From Sorangium aterium (GTDB lineage: Bacteria > Myxococcota_A > Polyangia > Polyangiales > Polyangiaceae): a stretch of 64,000 nucleotides of DNA. Under the pieces are notes generated by a model that worked only from the letters and a program-made list of their open reading frames with translations, had not been told where the DNA came from and made no database searches. This document shows, one piece after another, positions 16,954 through 26,600 of the stretch (position 1 is the first letter of the stretch; each line of letters begins with the position of its first letter). The DNA lies in assembly GCF_028368935.1 (NCBI RefSeq), contig NZ_JAQNDK010000006.1, positions 1-64,000 on the forward strand, read 5' to 3'. Both the position numbers and the translations under genes were made by a program.

Positions 16954-17907
16954 TCACGGATACGTGTCGTCCCCACCCTTCGTGCCAGCTCCCGGGCGGG
17001 CCTCGCCGGCCGGGCGGGCCGCACCGCCCGGGCGAGGCTCGCCAGCCGGCGCTGCGCCAGCCGGTGCCGCACCCGTCGGTGCCGCACCCGTCGGTGCCGC
17101 GCCTGCAGGGCGAACGGGGCCCTCTGGGAGCTGCGCTGTCCCCTCGATCACGATCTCCACGCGCGGCTCCGGCGGTTGCGCCGGGGCGCCTCCGCCCGCG
17201 TCGGCAGCCGGCAGATCGGCGAAGCTCGCCAGGCTGAGCCGCGCGAGGGGCACGCCGGCCTCCTTGGGCTGCGCCAGGAAGAGCAGCACGGCGCGCGCCT
17301 GGGCGACCGTCACGTCCCAGCCGTTGCGCCACGCCACGCCGGGCGTGCCGCTCGCCGTGTGGCCGACGATCTGGTAGCCGAGGCCCTTGAGCGGCTCGTT
17401 GCTGCGGATGATCGCGGCGATGTCCCGCAGCACCTTCTCCCCCGCCGGGGAGAGCGCGTCGCGGTTCCCCTTGAACAGGACCCGGCTCGGGATCGAGATG
17501 ACCACGCGGCCGTCGCGCGGCGCGACCGTGACGTCTCCGCTGGCGACCGGCAGGAACGCCCTGAGGACGTCGCTGTCGCGCTCCGACGCCGGGCGGGCCC
17601 CGGCCGGCTCGCCGCGCGGCGGCGTCGCGCCCAGCCCGACGTCGAGGCCCGAGATCGGATCGTTCGCCCAGTGTGGATCGGCCGCGGCGCCGCCGCGCGG
17701 GCCCTGCTCTTCCAGCTGGCGGACCCGCGCCTGGCTGGCCACGAGCTCGCGCTGGAGGCGCTCGGACCGGTCGAGCTGAGCTTGCCATTCGAACTCGGTG
17801 TAGCCGCACCCGACGAGGAGCGCAGACGCGACCAGCGCGGCCAGGCCGCGCCCGGCCAAAGCGGCCCGGACAGCGCGGGGAGGGGAGACCTCGGCGCGCC
17901 CCTTCAC
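16954..17907 (-). CDS. OmpA/MotB-like lipoprotein
   Basis: 317 residues from GTG 17907, chosen because AGAGGT lies a few bases upstream and the signal peptide then has a normal n-region; ATG 17970 would add 21 residues. The lipobox is ASALLVGC. A short coiled coil (QLDRSERLQRELVASQARVR) follows, then the OmpA-like peptidoglycan-binding domain from residue ~135: RVLFKGNRDALSPAGEKVLR, QIVGHTAS, QARAVLLFLA, and the terminal RVEIVIEG strand. The last 45 residues are a Gly-Ala-Pro tail encoded partly by 15-bp tandem repeats (GAAPT/GAAPA units). It probably tethers the envelope to the cell wall. It is convergent with the vWA gene. Confidence 0.85.
   Translation of the reverse strand: MKGRAEVSPPRAVRAALAGRGLAALVASALLVGCGYTEFEWQAQLDRSERLQRELVASQARVRQLEEQGPRGGAAADPHWANDPISGLDVGLGATPPRGEPAGARPASERDSDVLRAFLPVASGDVTVAPRDGRVVISIPSRVLFKGNRDALSPAGEKVLRDIAAIIRSNEPLKGLGYQIVGHTASGTPGVAWRNGWDVTVAQARAVLLFLAQPKEAGVPLARLSLASFADLPAADAGGGAPAQPPEPRVEIVIEGTAQLPEGPVRPAGAAPTGAAPTGAAPAGAAPAGEPRPGGAARPAGEARPGAGTKGGDDTYP
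17063..17107 (-). repeat. 15-bp tandem repeat, ~3 units, in lipoprotein tail
   Basis: GGTGCCGCACCCGTC repeats exactly twice (17063-17092), followed by a diverged third unit. It is in frame and encodes the GAAPT pentapeptides of the C-terminal tail, a likely site of slippage-driven length variation. Confidence 0.7.
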
Positions 17908-17970
17908 GCTCACCTCTGCGACACCCGAAACAGGCAATTGCACTTGGCAGGCTCCTTCTCGCCCGATCAT

Positions 17971-18303
17971 CCGGATCCATCCTCCTCGCGCCGGTGCGCT
18001 GAGCGGGCGGGAGCCTATCCGAGCGGCCGTGATCCCACAAGGCGCGGGCGGCGCTCACTCCACGTTTGGGCCAGGCTCGGGCCACATCTGGGCCAGGTTC
18101 GGGGCGCCCCCGAGCGGGGGATGCGCGCGTCGCGCGCCATCTGTCGACGCGTCGACGCGCGCGGCCCCACGTCGCGGCCGGGCCTGGGCGCGCGCCCCGG
18201 CCTCGGAGACCTCGGCAGGGGACCGGGCTGAGGGACCGATCCGGTCCGGGATCGATCCCCCTGCGCGCGGCCCCGCGCTCGCTGGGCGTGCGGGTGAGGC
18301 TGC
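17971..18303. other. Intergenic, no gene seen
   Basis: About 330 bp without a credible gene. It holds short GGGCCAGG-type direct repeats near 18066-18105 and a perfect 14-bp palindrome GTCGACGCGTCGAC at 18143-18156, which could be an operator but is also favoured by base composition. Confidence 0.5.
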
Positions 18304-18714
18304 CTACGACAGGCGCTCGTGGCCGGCGCCGTTCGGCAGCGAGGCCTGGTGCACTTTCCTGCGTTGCTCGAGCTCGGCAGAGATGAGCCGCACGAGCTCC
18401 GTCGAGAGGACGATCGCCTCCCGAGGACCATATCCATGCTTGCTCAGCTCCCGCGCGACCGACTTGGCCAGGATCTTCATGGCCGAGTCGATCTCTCCCG
18501 GCGTCTTCGATGTCGACGTCGAGAAGAGGCTCGCGGTCATCTGGGTGTCGGCGCCTCGCCCCTGGCCGTCCTCGGGCGTTCGGCGCAGCGTCGGCTCGAG
18601 CTCCGGAGGCGCCGCGCTCCGGAGCGATGGCCGATCGATCGCGTTGCTTTCGTGGTTTTCGGCCGATGCGGGCGTCGTCGTGCTCGTCGTGCTGTCCGTA
18701 TGCAGCGATGTCAT
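18304..18714 (-). CDS. Small hypothetical protein
   Basis: About 136 residues from ATG 18714; a GTG at 18729 with GGGGAT upstream is an equally reasonable start. The N-terminal half is Ser/Thr/Pro-rich and disordered (SLHTDSTTSTTTPASAEN). The C-terminal 60 residues form two amphipathic helices: DSAMKILAKSVARELSKHGY and REAIVLSTELVRLISAELEQ. Not recognised. The combination of disordered tail and compact helical end is seen in small regulatory or adaptor proteins, but no function is claimed. The open frame continues upstream to 19110 with non-coding character. Confidence 0.55.
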   Translation of the reverse strand: MTSLHTDSTTSTTTPASAENHESNAIDRPSLRSAAPPELEPTLRRTPEDGQGRGADTQMTASLFSTSTSKTPGEIDSAMKILAKSVARELSKHGYGPREAIVLSTELVRLISAELEQRRKVHQASLPNGAGHERLS

Positions 18715-18729
18715 GTTGTGCGCGCTCAC

Positions 18730-19684
18730 GGTGGATCCCCGTCGTCGTTGAACCGGTTTTCTCGCCTTCGTCCTTCGTTTCCGCGCGTGAGAGGTGCTAT
18801 CGATGGCGAGCTCACGCCGCTCGTCGCAGCGGCAGGCATCGGTGGATTTACGTCGCGAGACGAAGTTGACGGTAAAAGCAGGAATGGCACCTGCGGGGAC
18901 CGTGTGGAGGCGGACCACATTGGCCCCTGACCCCACGATAGCAGGGCTCCGATGAAAGGCATCGATCCATCGGTCGTTCGCGCGGGAACACCCATGTTCG
19001 CGAGCGCCGCCGGCGACGCGCGGCGCCTCCCGCCGCCCACGCTGCTCAGGAATCGTCATGTGGCCTGGCGAAGCCTCGTGCCGCCGCGAGCGATCTGGGC
19101 CGCTCGACACACCGGGGCTGGCGCACGATGTCCGCGCGTTCAGCGCCTGACATGGAAAACGCGGGTGGGCGCCGAGGGGCGATCGCGCGAGACTGCGACT
19201 CTGAACGTGCGCGCCAATGCTCGCCCGATGGGGGCGCCGTCCGCGCTGCGCTGCGAGCGCGAGAGATGGCTTGCCCGGGGCAGACCCGGGTGTGTCTGGC
19301 GCGCTCGCAGCGCGGGGCGCGGCGCGCCGCCGCCCGCGCTGCGCTCCGCCGGGGAGCGCGGACGCACGCGTCCACGTATGAGGAACAATCGACGTTGAGC
19401 ACGGATGGCGAGTCCGGTGTTCGCTGGTTGGACACAGCTTGTTACGAATCGCGCGCCTTCCATTGACGATGTGTGTTTCCTGCGGTACTCGATGGAATCG
19501 TTGGCGGCCTGACGCTGCGGCGCCATGGGCGTCCGGATGGAATTCCGGGCTTTGTAGAGCCGACGGCGCGGTAGCGCGGTAGATCGACGCGACGTCCTTG
19601 CTTCCGTGTGCCGCTCCATGGCGCCGTTCGCTTCGGCTCGGCCGACGCCGGACGTTCCGAGTTCATCATGGCTAGGGGGGAAGT
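18730..19684. other. Long intergenic region before the type III PKS
   Basis: About 950 bp with no credible gene. Base composition is patchy and locally lower in GC (around 18740-18960 and 19440-19640) and the open frames on both strands read as low-complexity Arg/Ala-rich shadow. It ends with AGGGGGGA at 19674-19681, the ribosome-binding site of the PKS gene. A TTGACG with a weak TACTCG 17 bp on (near 19464) is the only promoter-like pair noticed. Confidence 0.5.
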
Positions 19685-20776
19685 ATGGCCACACTGTGCA
19701 GGCCGGAGGTCGCGGTTCCGGAGTTCATCATCACGCGGGAAGACACGCTGAAGCTGGCGGAGCGGCTGCACGCGAGAAACCCGCAGCTGAAGCTCGTGCT
19801 GCGGCTCATCAACGGCACCGGGGTGCAGAAGCGGCACATCGTGCAGCCTCTGGAGCAGGCGCTCTCTCACCCTGGTCTCGAGATCCGAAATAGAATTTAC
19901 GAACGGGAGGCCAAGCGCCGGGTGCCGCCGGTGATACGGCAGGCGCTGGAGAACGCCGAGCTCACGGCGCGGGACATCGACGCCATCATCTTCGTCTCGT
20001 GCACCGGCTTCATGATGCCGTCTATGACGGCCCATCTGATCAACGCCATGGGCTTCCGGCACGACACGCGGCAGATCCCGATGGCGCAGCTCGGCTGCGC
20101 GGCCGGGGCGGCGGCCATCAACCGCGCGCACGACTTCTGCGCGGCTCACCCGCAGGCCAACGCGCTCATCGTGGCCTGCGAGTTCTGCTCCCTCTGCTAC
20201 CAGCCGACGGACGATGACGTCGGATCGCTCCTGTCCGACGGCCTCTTCGGGGACGCGGTGGGCGCTGTCGTCGTCCGGGGCAGCGGAGGCACCGGCATCC
20301 GGCTGGAGCGGAACGAGGCGTATCTCATCCCGGACACCGAGGAGTGGATCTCGTACGCCGTCAAGGACACCGGGTTTCACTTCCGGCTCGACAAGCGGGT
20401 CCCCGGGACTATGAAGCCCCTCGCCCCCGTGATGCGCCGGCTCGTCGCGAGCCACGGCTGGGACGTGGGCAACCTCGACTTCTACATCGTCCACGCGGGC
20501 GGTCCGCGCATCCTCAACGATCTGTGCAAGTACCTGGAGGTGCCCCAGGAGGCGTTCCGGTACAGCAGGGCCACGCTGACGGAGTACGGCAACATCGCGA
20601 GCGCGGTGGTGCTCGACTCCCTAGGACGCCTGTTCGCGGACAGGCCGATGCCCGACGGCGCGCGCGGCGTGATCGCGGGGTTCGGCCCGGGGATCACGGC
20701 GGAGATGGCCGTCGGTTCCTGGGTGAACGATCACGGCCAGAGCAGGGGCGGAGGGCGTTCGTCCGCCGCCGCGTGA
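19685..20776 (+). CDS. rppA: Type III polyketide synthase, RppA (tetrahydroxynaphthalene synthase) type
   Basis: Iterative homodimeric chalcone synthase-like enzyme. RppA proteins condense five malonyl-CoA into 1,3,6,8-tetrahydroxynaphthalene, which oxidises to flaviolin. The 363-residue protein keeps the Cys-His-Asn triad at C138 (QLGCAAGAAA), H270 (YIVHAGGPRI) and N303 (LTEYGNIASA), the same numbers as characterised Streptomyces enzymes, plus C106 in VSCTGFMMPS. That agreement and AGGGGGGA upstream fix ATG 19685 as the start. GFGPGITAEM, the CoA-site loop, is intact. An aldo/keto reductase (frameshifted) and a SnoaL-like gene follow and probably once tailored the product. A Sorangium homologue (SoceCHS1) was shown to make flaviolin in a heterologous host. 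Confidence 0.93.
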   Translation: MATLCRPEVAVPEFIITREDTLKLAERLHARNPQLKLVLRLINGTGVQKRHIVQPLEQALSHPGLEIRNRIYEREAKRRVPPVIRQALENAELTARDIDAIIFVSCTGFMMPSMTAHLINAMGFRHDTRQIPMAQLGCAAGAAAINRAHDFCAAHPQANALIVACEFCSLCYQPTDDDVGSLLSDGLFGDAVGAVVVRGSGGTGIRLERNEAYLIPDTEEWISYAVKDTGFHFRLDKRVPGTMKPLAPVMRRLVASHGWDVGNLDFYIVHAGGPRILNDLCKYLEVPQEAFRYSRATLTEYGNIASAVVLDSLGRLFADRPMPDGARGVIAGFGPGITAEMAVGSWVNDHGQSRGGGRSSAAA

Positions 20777-20832
20777 CAGCGGCCCTGTCGCTCCTGCCAT
20801 GTAAATCGTGTGAGAAGAGGAAGGGAAGGCTG

Positions 20833-21794
20833 ATGACCAACGCATCGCTGAAAACTCCATCGCTGAGGTTCGCGCTCGGAGGCGACCGTCCCGTCTGCCG
20901 CATGGGCTATGGCGCCATGTACCTGACCGGGCCGGGCTACTGGGGGCCGCCGGCCGACCCGGACGCGGCCGTCCGGCTCCTGCGGCGCGCCGTCGACCTC
21001 GGGGTCAACTTCATCGACACCGCCGACGCCTACGGCCCGGACACCAACGAGCAGATCATCCGCCGCGCCCTCCATCCGTACCCGGCGGGGCTCGTGATCA
21101 CCACCAAGGGCGGGCTGCTGCGCTCCGGACCGGAGGACTGGACGGTGCAGGGGCGCCCGTACATCGTCCCGTGCGGGCGTCCGGCGTACCTCCGCCAGCA
21201 GGTGGAGATGAGCCTGCGAAACCTCGGGCTCGAGCGCATCGAGCTCTATCAGCTCCACCGCATCGACCCGGCCGTACCGCTGGCCGATCAGCTCGGCGAG
21301 CTCGCGCGGCTCCGGGAGCAGGGCAAGATCCACCATATCGGGCTCTCCGGCAGCCCGAGGTCACCGTGGAGCAGCTCGCCAAGGCGCGCGAGATCACCGA
21401 GATCGCCGCCGTGGAGAACCTGTACAACGTCGCGGACCGCTCCGGGGAGAAGGCCCTTCGGTACGCCGAGCAGCACGGCATGGCGTTCATTCCGTGGTTC
21501 CCCATGGGCCACGGCGACCTCGCCAAGCCCGGCAGCGTCCTCTCCGGGCTCGCCAAGGAGCGCGGCGCGACGCCCGCCCAGCTGGCCCTCGCCTGGCTGC
21601 TGCACAGGTCACCGTCCATCCTCGCCATCCCCGGCACCTCGTCCATCAAGCACCTGGAGGAGAACTGTCGCGCCGCGGACATGAAGCTCGACGAGAGCGA
21701 GCTGGCCGCCATCGAGGACGCCGCCGCCGCCGCGAAGACGTGGCGTCCATCGACGTCGGAATCGGGGTCCGCCCACACGGAGGAGACGCCATGA
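20833..21794 (+). pseudogene. Aldo/keto reductase split by one frameshift
   Basis: NADPH-dependent aldo/keto reductase of about 320 residues when the frame is restored. The first frame (ATG 20833, AAGGGAAGG upstream) carries FIDTADAYGPDTNEQ (Asp, Tyr), ITTKGG (Lys) and YQLHRID (His), the full catalytic tetrad, and runs to IGLSG near 21350. The family then continues in the next frame as QPEVTVEQLAKAREITEIAA... through to the stop at 21794, with the NADP-binding AIPGTSSIKHLEENC. A single missing base in the run CTCTCCGGCAGC (about 21348-21351) explains the break. Either the gene is a recent pseudogene or the base is a sequencing error; no other damage is visible, which favours a recent or artefactual event. 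Confidence 0.8.
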
Positions 21795-22225
21795 GCACCC
21801 AGCAGCAAACCAGCGCCGCCCATCCGAACGTCCAGAAGCTGCGCACCCTCTACGCCGATCTGTCGCGCATCGGGGAGTTCGTCGCCGACGACATGGTCCT
21901 GCACACCGCGCACCGGGAGCTCTGCCGCGACAGGGCCGCCGGCCGCGTCGTCGGCAGGGCGGCCGCCGCCACCCACGAGCGCGAGCTGATCCGCATGACC
22001 GGCGGCACCCTGCAGATGGATGTGCAGCACATCTTCGCCAACGATCACTTCGGCGCCGCCTTCGGCTTGCTGCGGGCCCACCTCGGCGGCGCGAGCCTCG
22101 CGATGCCGTTCTGCGGGGTCTGGCGCTTCCGCGGGGGCCTGATCACGGAGCACTGGGAGAACGCGTACGACGTGGCCTCCGTGATGGCGTTCCTCGGCGA
22201 CGAGAGCGGCGCCCCGCCCGCCTGA
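21791..22225 (+). CDS. SnoaL/NTF2-like protein
   Basis: 144 residues from ATG 21791, overlapping the reductase stop (ATGA). The order helix, HTAHRELCRDRAAGRVVGRA, central strands (LQMDVQHIFANDHFGAAFGL) and the C-terminal FRGGLITEHWENAYD match the NTF2-like SnoaL fold, members of which catalyse aldol cyclisation or hydroxylation of aromatic polyketides or bind them. Its place at the end of the PKS operon supports a tailoring role. SnoaL-type catalytic Asp/His pairing cannot be assigned confidently. Confidence 0.75.
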   Translation: MSTQQQTSAAHPNVQKLRTLYADLSRIGEFVADDMVLHTAHRELCRDRAAGRVVGRAAAATHERELIRMTGGTLQMDVQHIFANDHFGAAFGLLRAHLGGASLAMPFCGVWRFRGGLITEHWENAYDVASVMAFLGDESGAPPA

Positions 22226-22370
22226 GGCGCCGAGGGGCCGCGCTACGAGGGCCTTGCCCCCTCCTTTGTCGCTCCCGCCGTCCTCCCGGATCTGCTACTG
22301 CTGCCCGCCGCGCCGGTGCCCTCCCGGGACCGGCGAGCTCCCCCGAGAGCGCGCTCGCCGCACGTCAGCC

Positions 22371-22742
22371 ATGGCTCAAGGTTACCTCTTCCTGATCATC
22401 GCCCTCGTCTTCAACGCGACAGCGAACATCCTGATGAAGCTGGCGTCGCGGCGCGTCCCCTCGATGGAGGGGCTGTCCCTCGTCGAGAAGGCCCTCGCGC
22501 TCGTCACGAACTACCACCTCGTGCTGGGGCTCGTGCTCTTCGCGTCGAACATCCTGTTCTACGTCCTGGCGCTCAAGCGCATCAACCTGTCGATCGCCTA
22601 TCCGATCATGTCGTCGGGCGGCTTCCTGCTCATCTCGGTCTTCTCGGTGTACTTCCTGCGCGAGACGCTGACGGCGCTGCAGATCGGCGGCATCGTCCTG
22701 ATCGCGGCGGGGATCGCGCTGCTCGCGTACAACATCGCCTAG
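22371..22742 (+). CDS. Small four-helix membrane protein, SMR/EamA-type
   Basis: 123 residues with four transmembrane helices (YLFLIIALVFNATANILMK, NYHLVLGLVLFASNILFYVL, YPIMSSGGFLLISVFSVYFL, IGGIVLIAAGIALLAYNIA). ATG 22371 begins at the usual first helix; the open frame extends upstream without support. The position of the essential Glu of drug-exporting EmrE-type SMR proteins in helix 1 holds Asn, so proton-coupled drug efflux is unlikely. ArnE/ArnF-like lipid flippase subunits or EamA-type small transporters are closer. It may export the polyketide, but it is separated from that operon by 145 bp. Confidence 0.8.
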   Translation: MAQGYLFLIIALVFNATANILMKLASRRVPSMEGLSLVEKALALVTNYHLVLGLVLFASNILFYVLALKRINLSIAYPIMSSGGFLLISVFSVYFLRETLTALQIGGIVLIAAGIALLAYNIA

Positions 22743-22875
22743 GCCTCCGGCCGGCCTCCGCGGCGCGACGTCGGACCGCCGGACCGGCCTGCCTCTCCGC
22801 CCTCCCTCGGCGTGGGGCCGTGGTACGGTGGCGCGCGCCTCGCGCCCGAACGCCCTCATCCCGGAGACCGCCGCC

Positions 22876-23331
22876 ATGCGCAGCCGAACGCTCCCGCGTG
22901 CCTTGCTCGCCGTGCTCCTCGCGGCGCCCCTCGCGACCGCGTGCCACGGCGCCCGCCAGGACGCCGCGCACCCCTCGCCCGGCCGGGCCGGCGCCGCCTG
23001 CGGGCGCGGCGATCCGATGACGCGGACCGAGCTCTTCTTCGGCCTGGATCGGTTCGAGCTGCCCCCCGTGACGCAGGCGGAGTGGCAGCAGTTCGTCGAC
23101 ACGGCGGTCACCCCGCGCTTCAAGGAAGGGCTGACCCAGTTCGATGTCGACGGCCAGTACCTCGCGAAGACGGGGAAGCTGATCCGCGAGGACAGCCGGC
23201 TGATCATGCTCCTCCACGACGGCGGCCAGGTCGCCTCGGACGCCATCGACGCGATCCGCAAGGAATACAAGGTTCGCTTCAACCAGGAGTCCGTGCTGCG
23301 TATCGACGAGCCCGTCTGCGTCGGCTTCTGA
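22876..23331 (+). CDS. DUF3574 lipoprotein
   Basis: 151 residues from ATG 22876; an upstream in-frame start at 22828 lacks support. The signal ends in LLAAPLATAC, a usable lipobox. The mature part has the DUF3574 signature: RTELFFGLDRFELPPVTQAEW, VTPRFKEGLTQFDVDGQY, then the strand IREDSRLIMLLHD and a C-terminal helix, VASDAIDAIRKEYKVRFNQE. The family has no known function; members are secreted or lipoproteins about this size. Confidence 0.85.
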   Translation: MRSRTLPRALLAVLLAAPLATACHGARQDAAHPSPGRAGAACGRGDPMTRTELFFGLDRFELPPVTQAEWQQFVDTAVTPRFKEGLTQFDVDGQYLAKTGKLIREDSRLIMLLHDGGQVASDAIDAIRKEYKVRFNQESVLRIDEPVCVGF

Positions 23332-23628
23332 CGCCTGGGACCGCTGCTGAGGGTGGAGCTCCGCCCGCCGCGGGGACAGCGCATGTCCCGCGCGTGTCTG
23401 TTCGGAACAGCGCCTGTTCTCCCCCTTCGGCGGTCGCCTGATCGCGAAGATTCTTGACCCGCGGGGTGCTGGGAGACAGAGTTTTATTACAACTGCCAGG
23501 CTTCGGTCGGCGCATGGCCGCGCATTGCGTTGCGCGCATCCGTCGGCGTGCTCGTGCCTGGCGTTCATAACGACAAGCGTTCGACGTGAGCGCTCCTGCT
23601 CGGCTCCAACGGGAGCAAGGAGATCCCC
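23332..23628 (+). promoter_or_regulatory. Upstream region of the giant oxidase operon, with alternative hairpins
   Basis: About 300 bp between genes. Three mutually complementary 6-mers lie in a row: CTGTTC 23398-23403, GAACAG 23405-23410 and CTGTTC 23414-23419. The middle arm can pair with either neighbour. A GC-rich stem (CGGGGACA...TGTCCCG) lies just before at 23371-23390. They could terminate the DUF3574 transcript or form an attenuator-like switch upstream of the oxidase. A TTGACC at about 23456 has no well-spaced -10. Confidence 0.3.
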
Positions 23629-26600
23629 GTGCTGATGAGGCTTCCCTGGCGGCTCGGATGGGCCATGACGATGGTGGCTGTCGTTGGGTGCTCGGGCTCC
23701 GAAGCGCCTCCTCAGGAGGAGGAGAGCGTAGTGGAGAGCCAAGATGAGGTGCGCTACGACTTCCATGCACCCGCGTCTGGAAGGACGGTGTTCGCGGACG
23801 TCGTGGCCATCGATCAGATGTTCGTCTACGACCGCCTCGGCGCGTTCAACCCTGGAGGCATGGTGTACGCGCTCCGCCGAGACGTGGTGGCCGCCGACCC
23901 GTCGAAGGCCATCGGGCCGGGCAACGCGACGCTGCGGCCGGGCAAGCGCCCGAGGCCCCTCGTCCTGCGGGTCAACGCCGGAGACAGGCTCTCCATCAAG
24001 TTCACCAACTGGCTCACGCCCGCGACAGGCGCGCTGCCGAGCACCTCGACGTCGACCCGCGACGCCTCGATCCAGGTGGTCGGGCTCCAGATCCGGAGCA
24101 TCGACGCGCTCGCCGCCGACGTCGGGAAGAACGAGAGCTCGCTGGCCGCGCCGGGCGAGACGCGCACGTACGAGCTCTTCGCCGGCCGCGAGGGCACGTT
24201 CCTCATGCACAGCGGGGGCGCCACGGTCGGCTCGGAGCCCGGGCCGGGGCGGCGGATCTCGCAGACGCTGTACGGCGCTGTCACCGTCGAGCCGCCGGGC
24301 GCGGTCGCGTACCGCTCGCAGGTGACGGCGGCCGAGCTCGAGGACGCGTCCCTGAGCCCCTCGAACCCGGACGGCACCCCGCGCATCGACTACGACGCGG
24401 TCGACGCGTCCGGTCAGCCGATCCTGAAGATGATCGACGACGCCGGAGAGATCGTGCACGGCGACGTCAACGCCATCATCGCGGGCTTCGACGAGACGGA
24501 GGCCGGGTCCCCGGCCTCGGAGAACATGGGCTATTTCCGCGAGTTCACGGTGCTCTTCCACGACATCCTGAGCGTCGTCCAGCCCATCGCGGAGTACCAG
24601 GCGGATCCGCGCTACAACGGCGTGCGCACCGGCTTCGGCATCAACTACGGCGCCGCCAGCCTGGGCAGCGCCGTCTTCGCCAACAAGCAGAGGATCGGCC
24701 CGAGCAAGCGCTGCGAGGAGTGCAAGTTCGAGGAGTTCTTCCTGAGCTCGTGGGTCAACGGGGATCCGGCGCTGAACATCGACCGGGACGACGCCGGCAA
24801 CGCGACAGAGGCCCTCTATCCGGACGACCCCTCCAACGTATCCCACGGTTACCTCGGGGATCCCGTCCGCATCCGGAACCTGCACGCCGGCCCCAGCGAG
24901 ACGCACGTCTTCCACGTCCACGGCCACCAGTGGCTGCGGTCGCCGGGCAACGACAAGAGCGCGTACATCGACTCGCAGACCATCGGCCCGCGGGCCGCCT
25001 ACACGTATGACATCACCTATGGCGGAGGCGGCAACCGCAACCTCTCCGTGGGAGACGCCATCTACCACTGCCACCTGTATGCCCATTTCGCGCAGGGCAT
25101 GTGGGGGCTCTGGCGCACACACGACGTCTTCGAGGCGGGCACGCCGGACCGCTCGCTCCCGGACGGCGAGCTCGCGGCGGGGACGCCCACGCCCGCGGTC
25201 GTGCCGATCCCCGGCGTCGCGCTGGCGCCGATGCCGACCTACGCGCGGACGTCGGTCAGGATGGCCGACGGGAAGACCGAGGAGCGCGACCCCATGCCGG
25301 GTTATCCGTTCTACGTCGCCGCGGTGGCCGGGCACCGGCCGCCGCAGCCGCCCCGCGACATGGAGAACGACGGCGGGCTCCCGCGCCACTACATCGCGAA
25401 CGTCCCGCAGGGGGGCGCGGCGGTCGGCGGCCGCGGCCTCTTCGACGTGCAGCTCTCCAAAGCCGACGTGCAGCTCTTGCCGAAGGACGGCACCCCGTCG
25501 GAGGTGGCGGCCGCCAACTTCCACGCCGGCGCGTTCCCGGGTGCCGTGCGCGCGCCGGAGCGCTACGGCTTCCCCGTCAAGGGCTACCCGGCCTTCACGG
25601 CGGACGGCAAGCCGGCGCTCTTCCTCGTGAACGGCCAGCCGCCGGCCGCGGGCGCCCCCTTTGCGGACCCGTGCCCGCCAGGCGCGCCGGTGCGCACCTA
25701 CCGCGCGGCCTATGTCCAGACCAACGCCCCGGTGAACCGGGCCGGCTGGCACGACGCGCAGGCGCGCATGATCGTCCTCGAGAAGGACGTCGAGGCCACC
25801 CTCGACGGCACGAAGGCGCCGGAGCCGCTGTTCATCCGCGCGCAATCCGGCGAGTGCGTCGTGTTCCACGCGACGAACCTCATCCCGGCGGCGCTCGCGG
25901 CGGACGACTTCCAGGTCTTCACGCCCACCGACGTCATCGGCCAGCACATCCACCTCGTGAAGTTCGACGTCACCGCCTCGGACGGCGGGGCGAACGGCTT
26001 CAACTACGAGGACGGGTCCCTGGCGATGGAGGAGGTAGCGGCGCGCATCCAGGCGGCCAACGCGCTCGGCGGGGCCCTCGCCGCCGACGTCAGGAGCCGT
26101 GAGGCCGGGGCGCGCGTGCTGCTCGATGACCCGACGCGCCACCCGCGCATGACCACCCCGTCGTTCGGGGCGCAGACAACGATACAGCGCTGGTGGGCCG
26201 ATTCGATCCTGAGCGAGGCCGGCCAGGACCGCGCGCTGAACACGGCCTTCACCCACGATCACTTCGCCGCCTCATCGCACCAGCAGCACGGGCTCTACGG
26301 CGGCCTCGTCGTCGAGCCGGCCGGCTCGATCTGGCGCGATCCGGAGACCGGAGCGGTCTTCGGCGATCGCAGCGACGGCGGGCCGACGAGCTACCGCGCC
26401 GACATCCTGTTTCCCCCGGGCGACCACCGGAGCCCGTTCCGCGAGTTCAACCTGAGCATCGCCGATTACGGCCCCATCTACGACGAGTGCGGCCGGCCGG
26501 TGAACCCGTCGTCGCAGGCGCCGGCGCCGCTGCCGCTGGCCATCACCCATGGGCCCTCCACCCCCGACGCGATCTCGTGGCGTGACTCGGGCGTCGGGCT

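Noticed and set aside
18143-18156. Perfect palindrome GTCGACGCGTCGAC as an operator
   Set aside because: Made of CG-rich restriction-like words favoured by this genome's composition; no promoter or second site nearby.
19140-19694. 184-codon minus-strand ORF upstream of the PKS
   Set aside because: No recognisable domain, Arg/Ala-rich, and lies in patchy composition with stops in related frames; treated as intergenic.
22371-22742. EmrE-like multidrug exporter
   Set aside because: The essential membrane Glu of EmrE is Asn here, so the drug/proton antiport call was not made.
22630-26262. 1210-codon minus-strand open frame
   Set aside because: Antisense to the giant oxidase and neighbours; Arg/Gly/Val-rich shadow with no domain, typical of GC-rich third positions.
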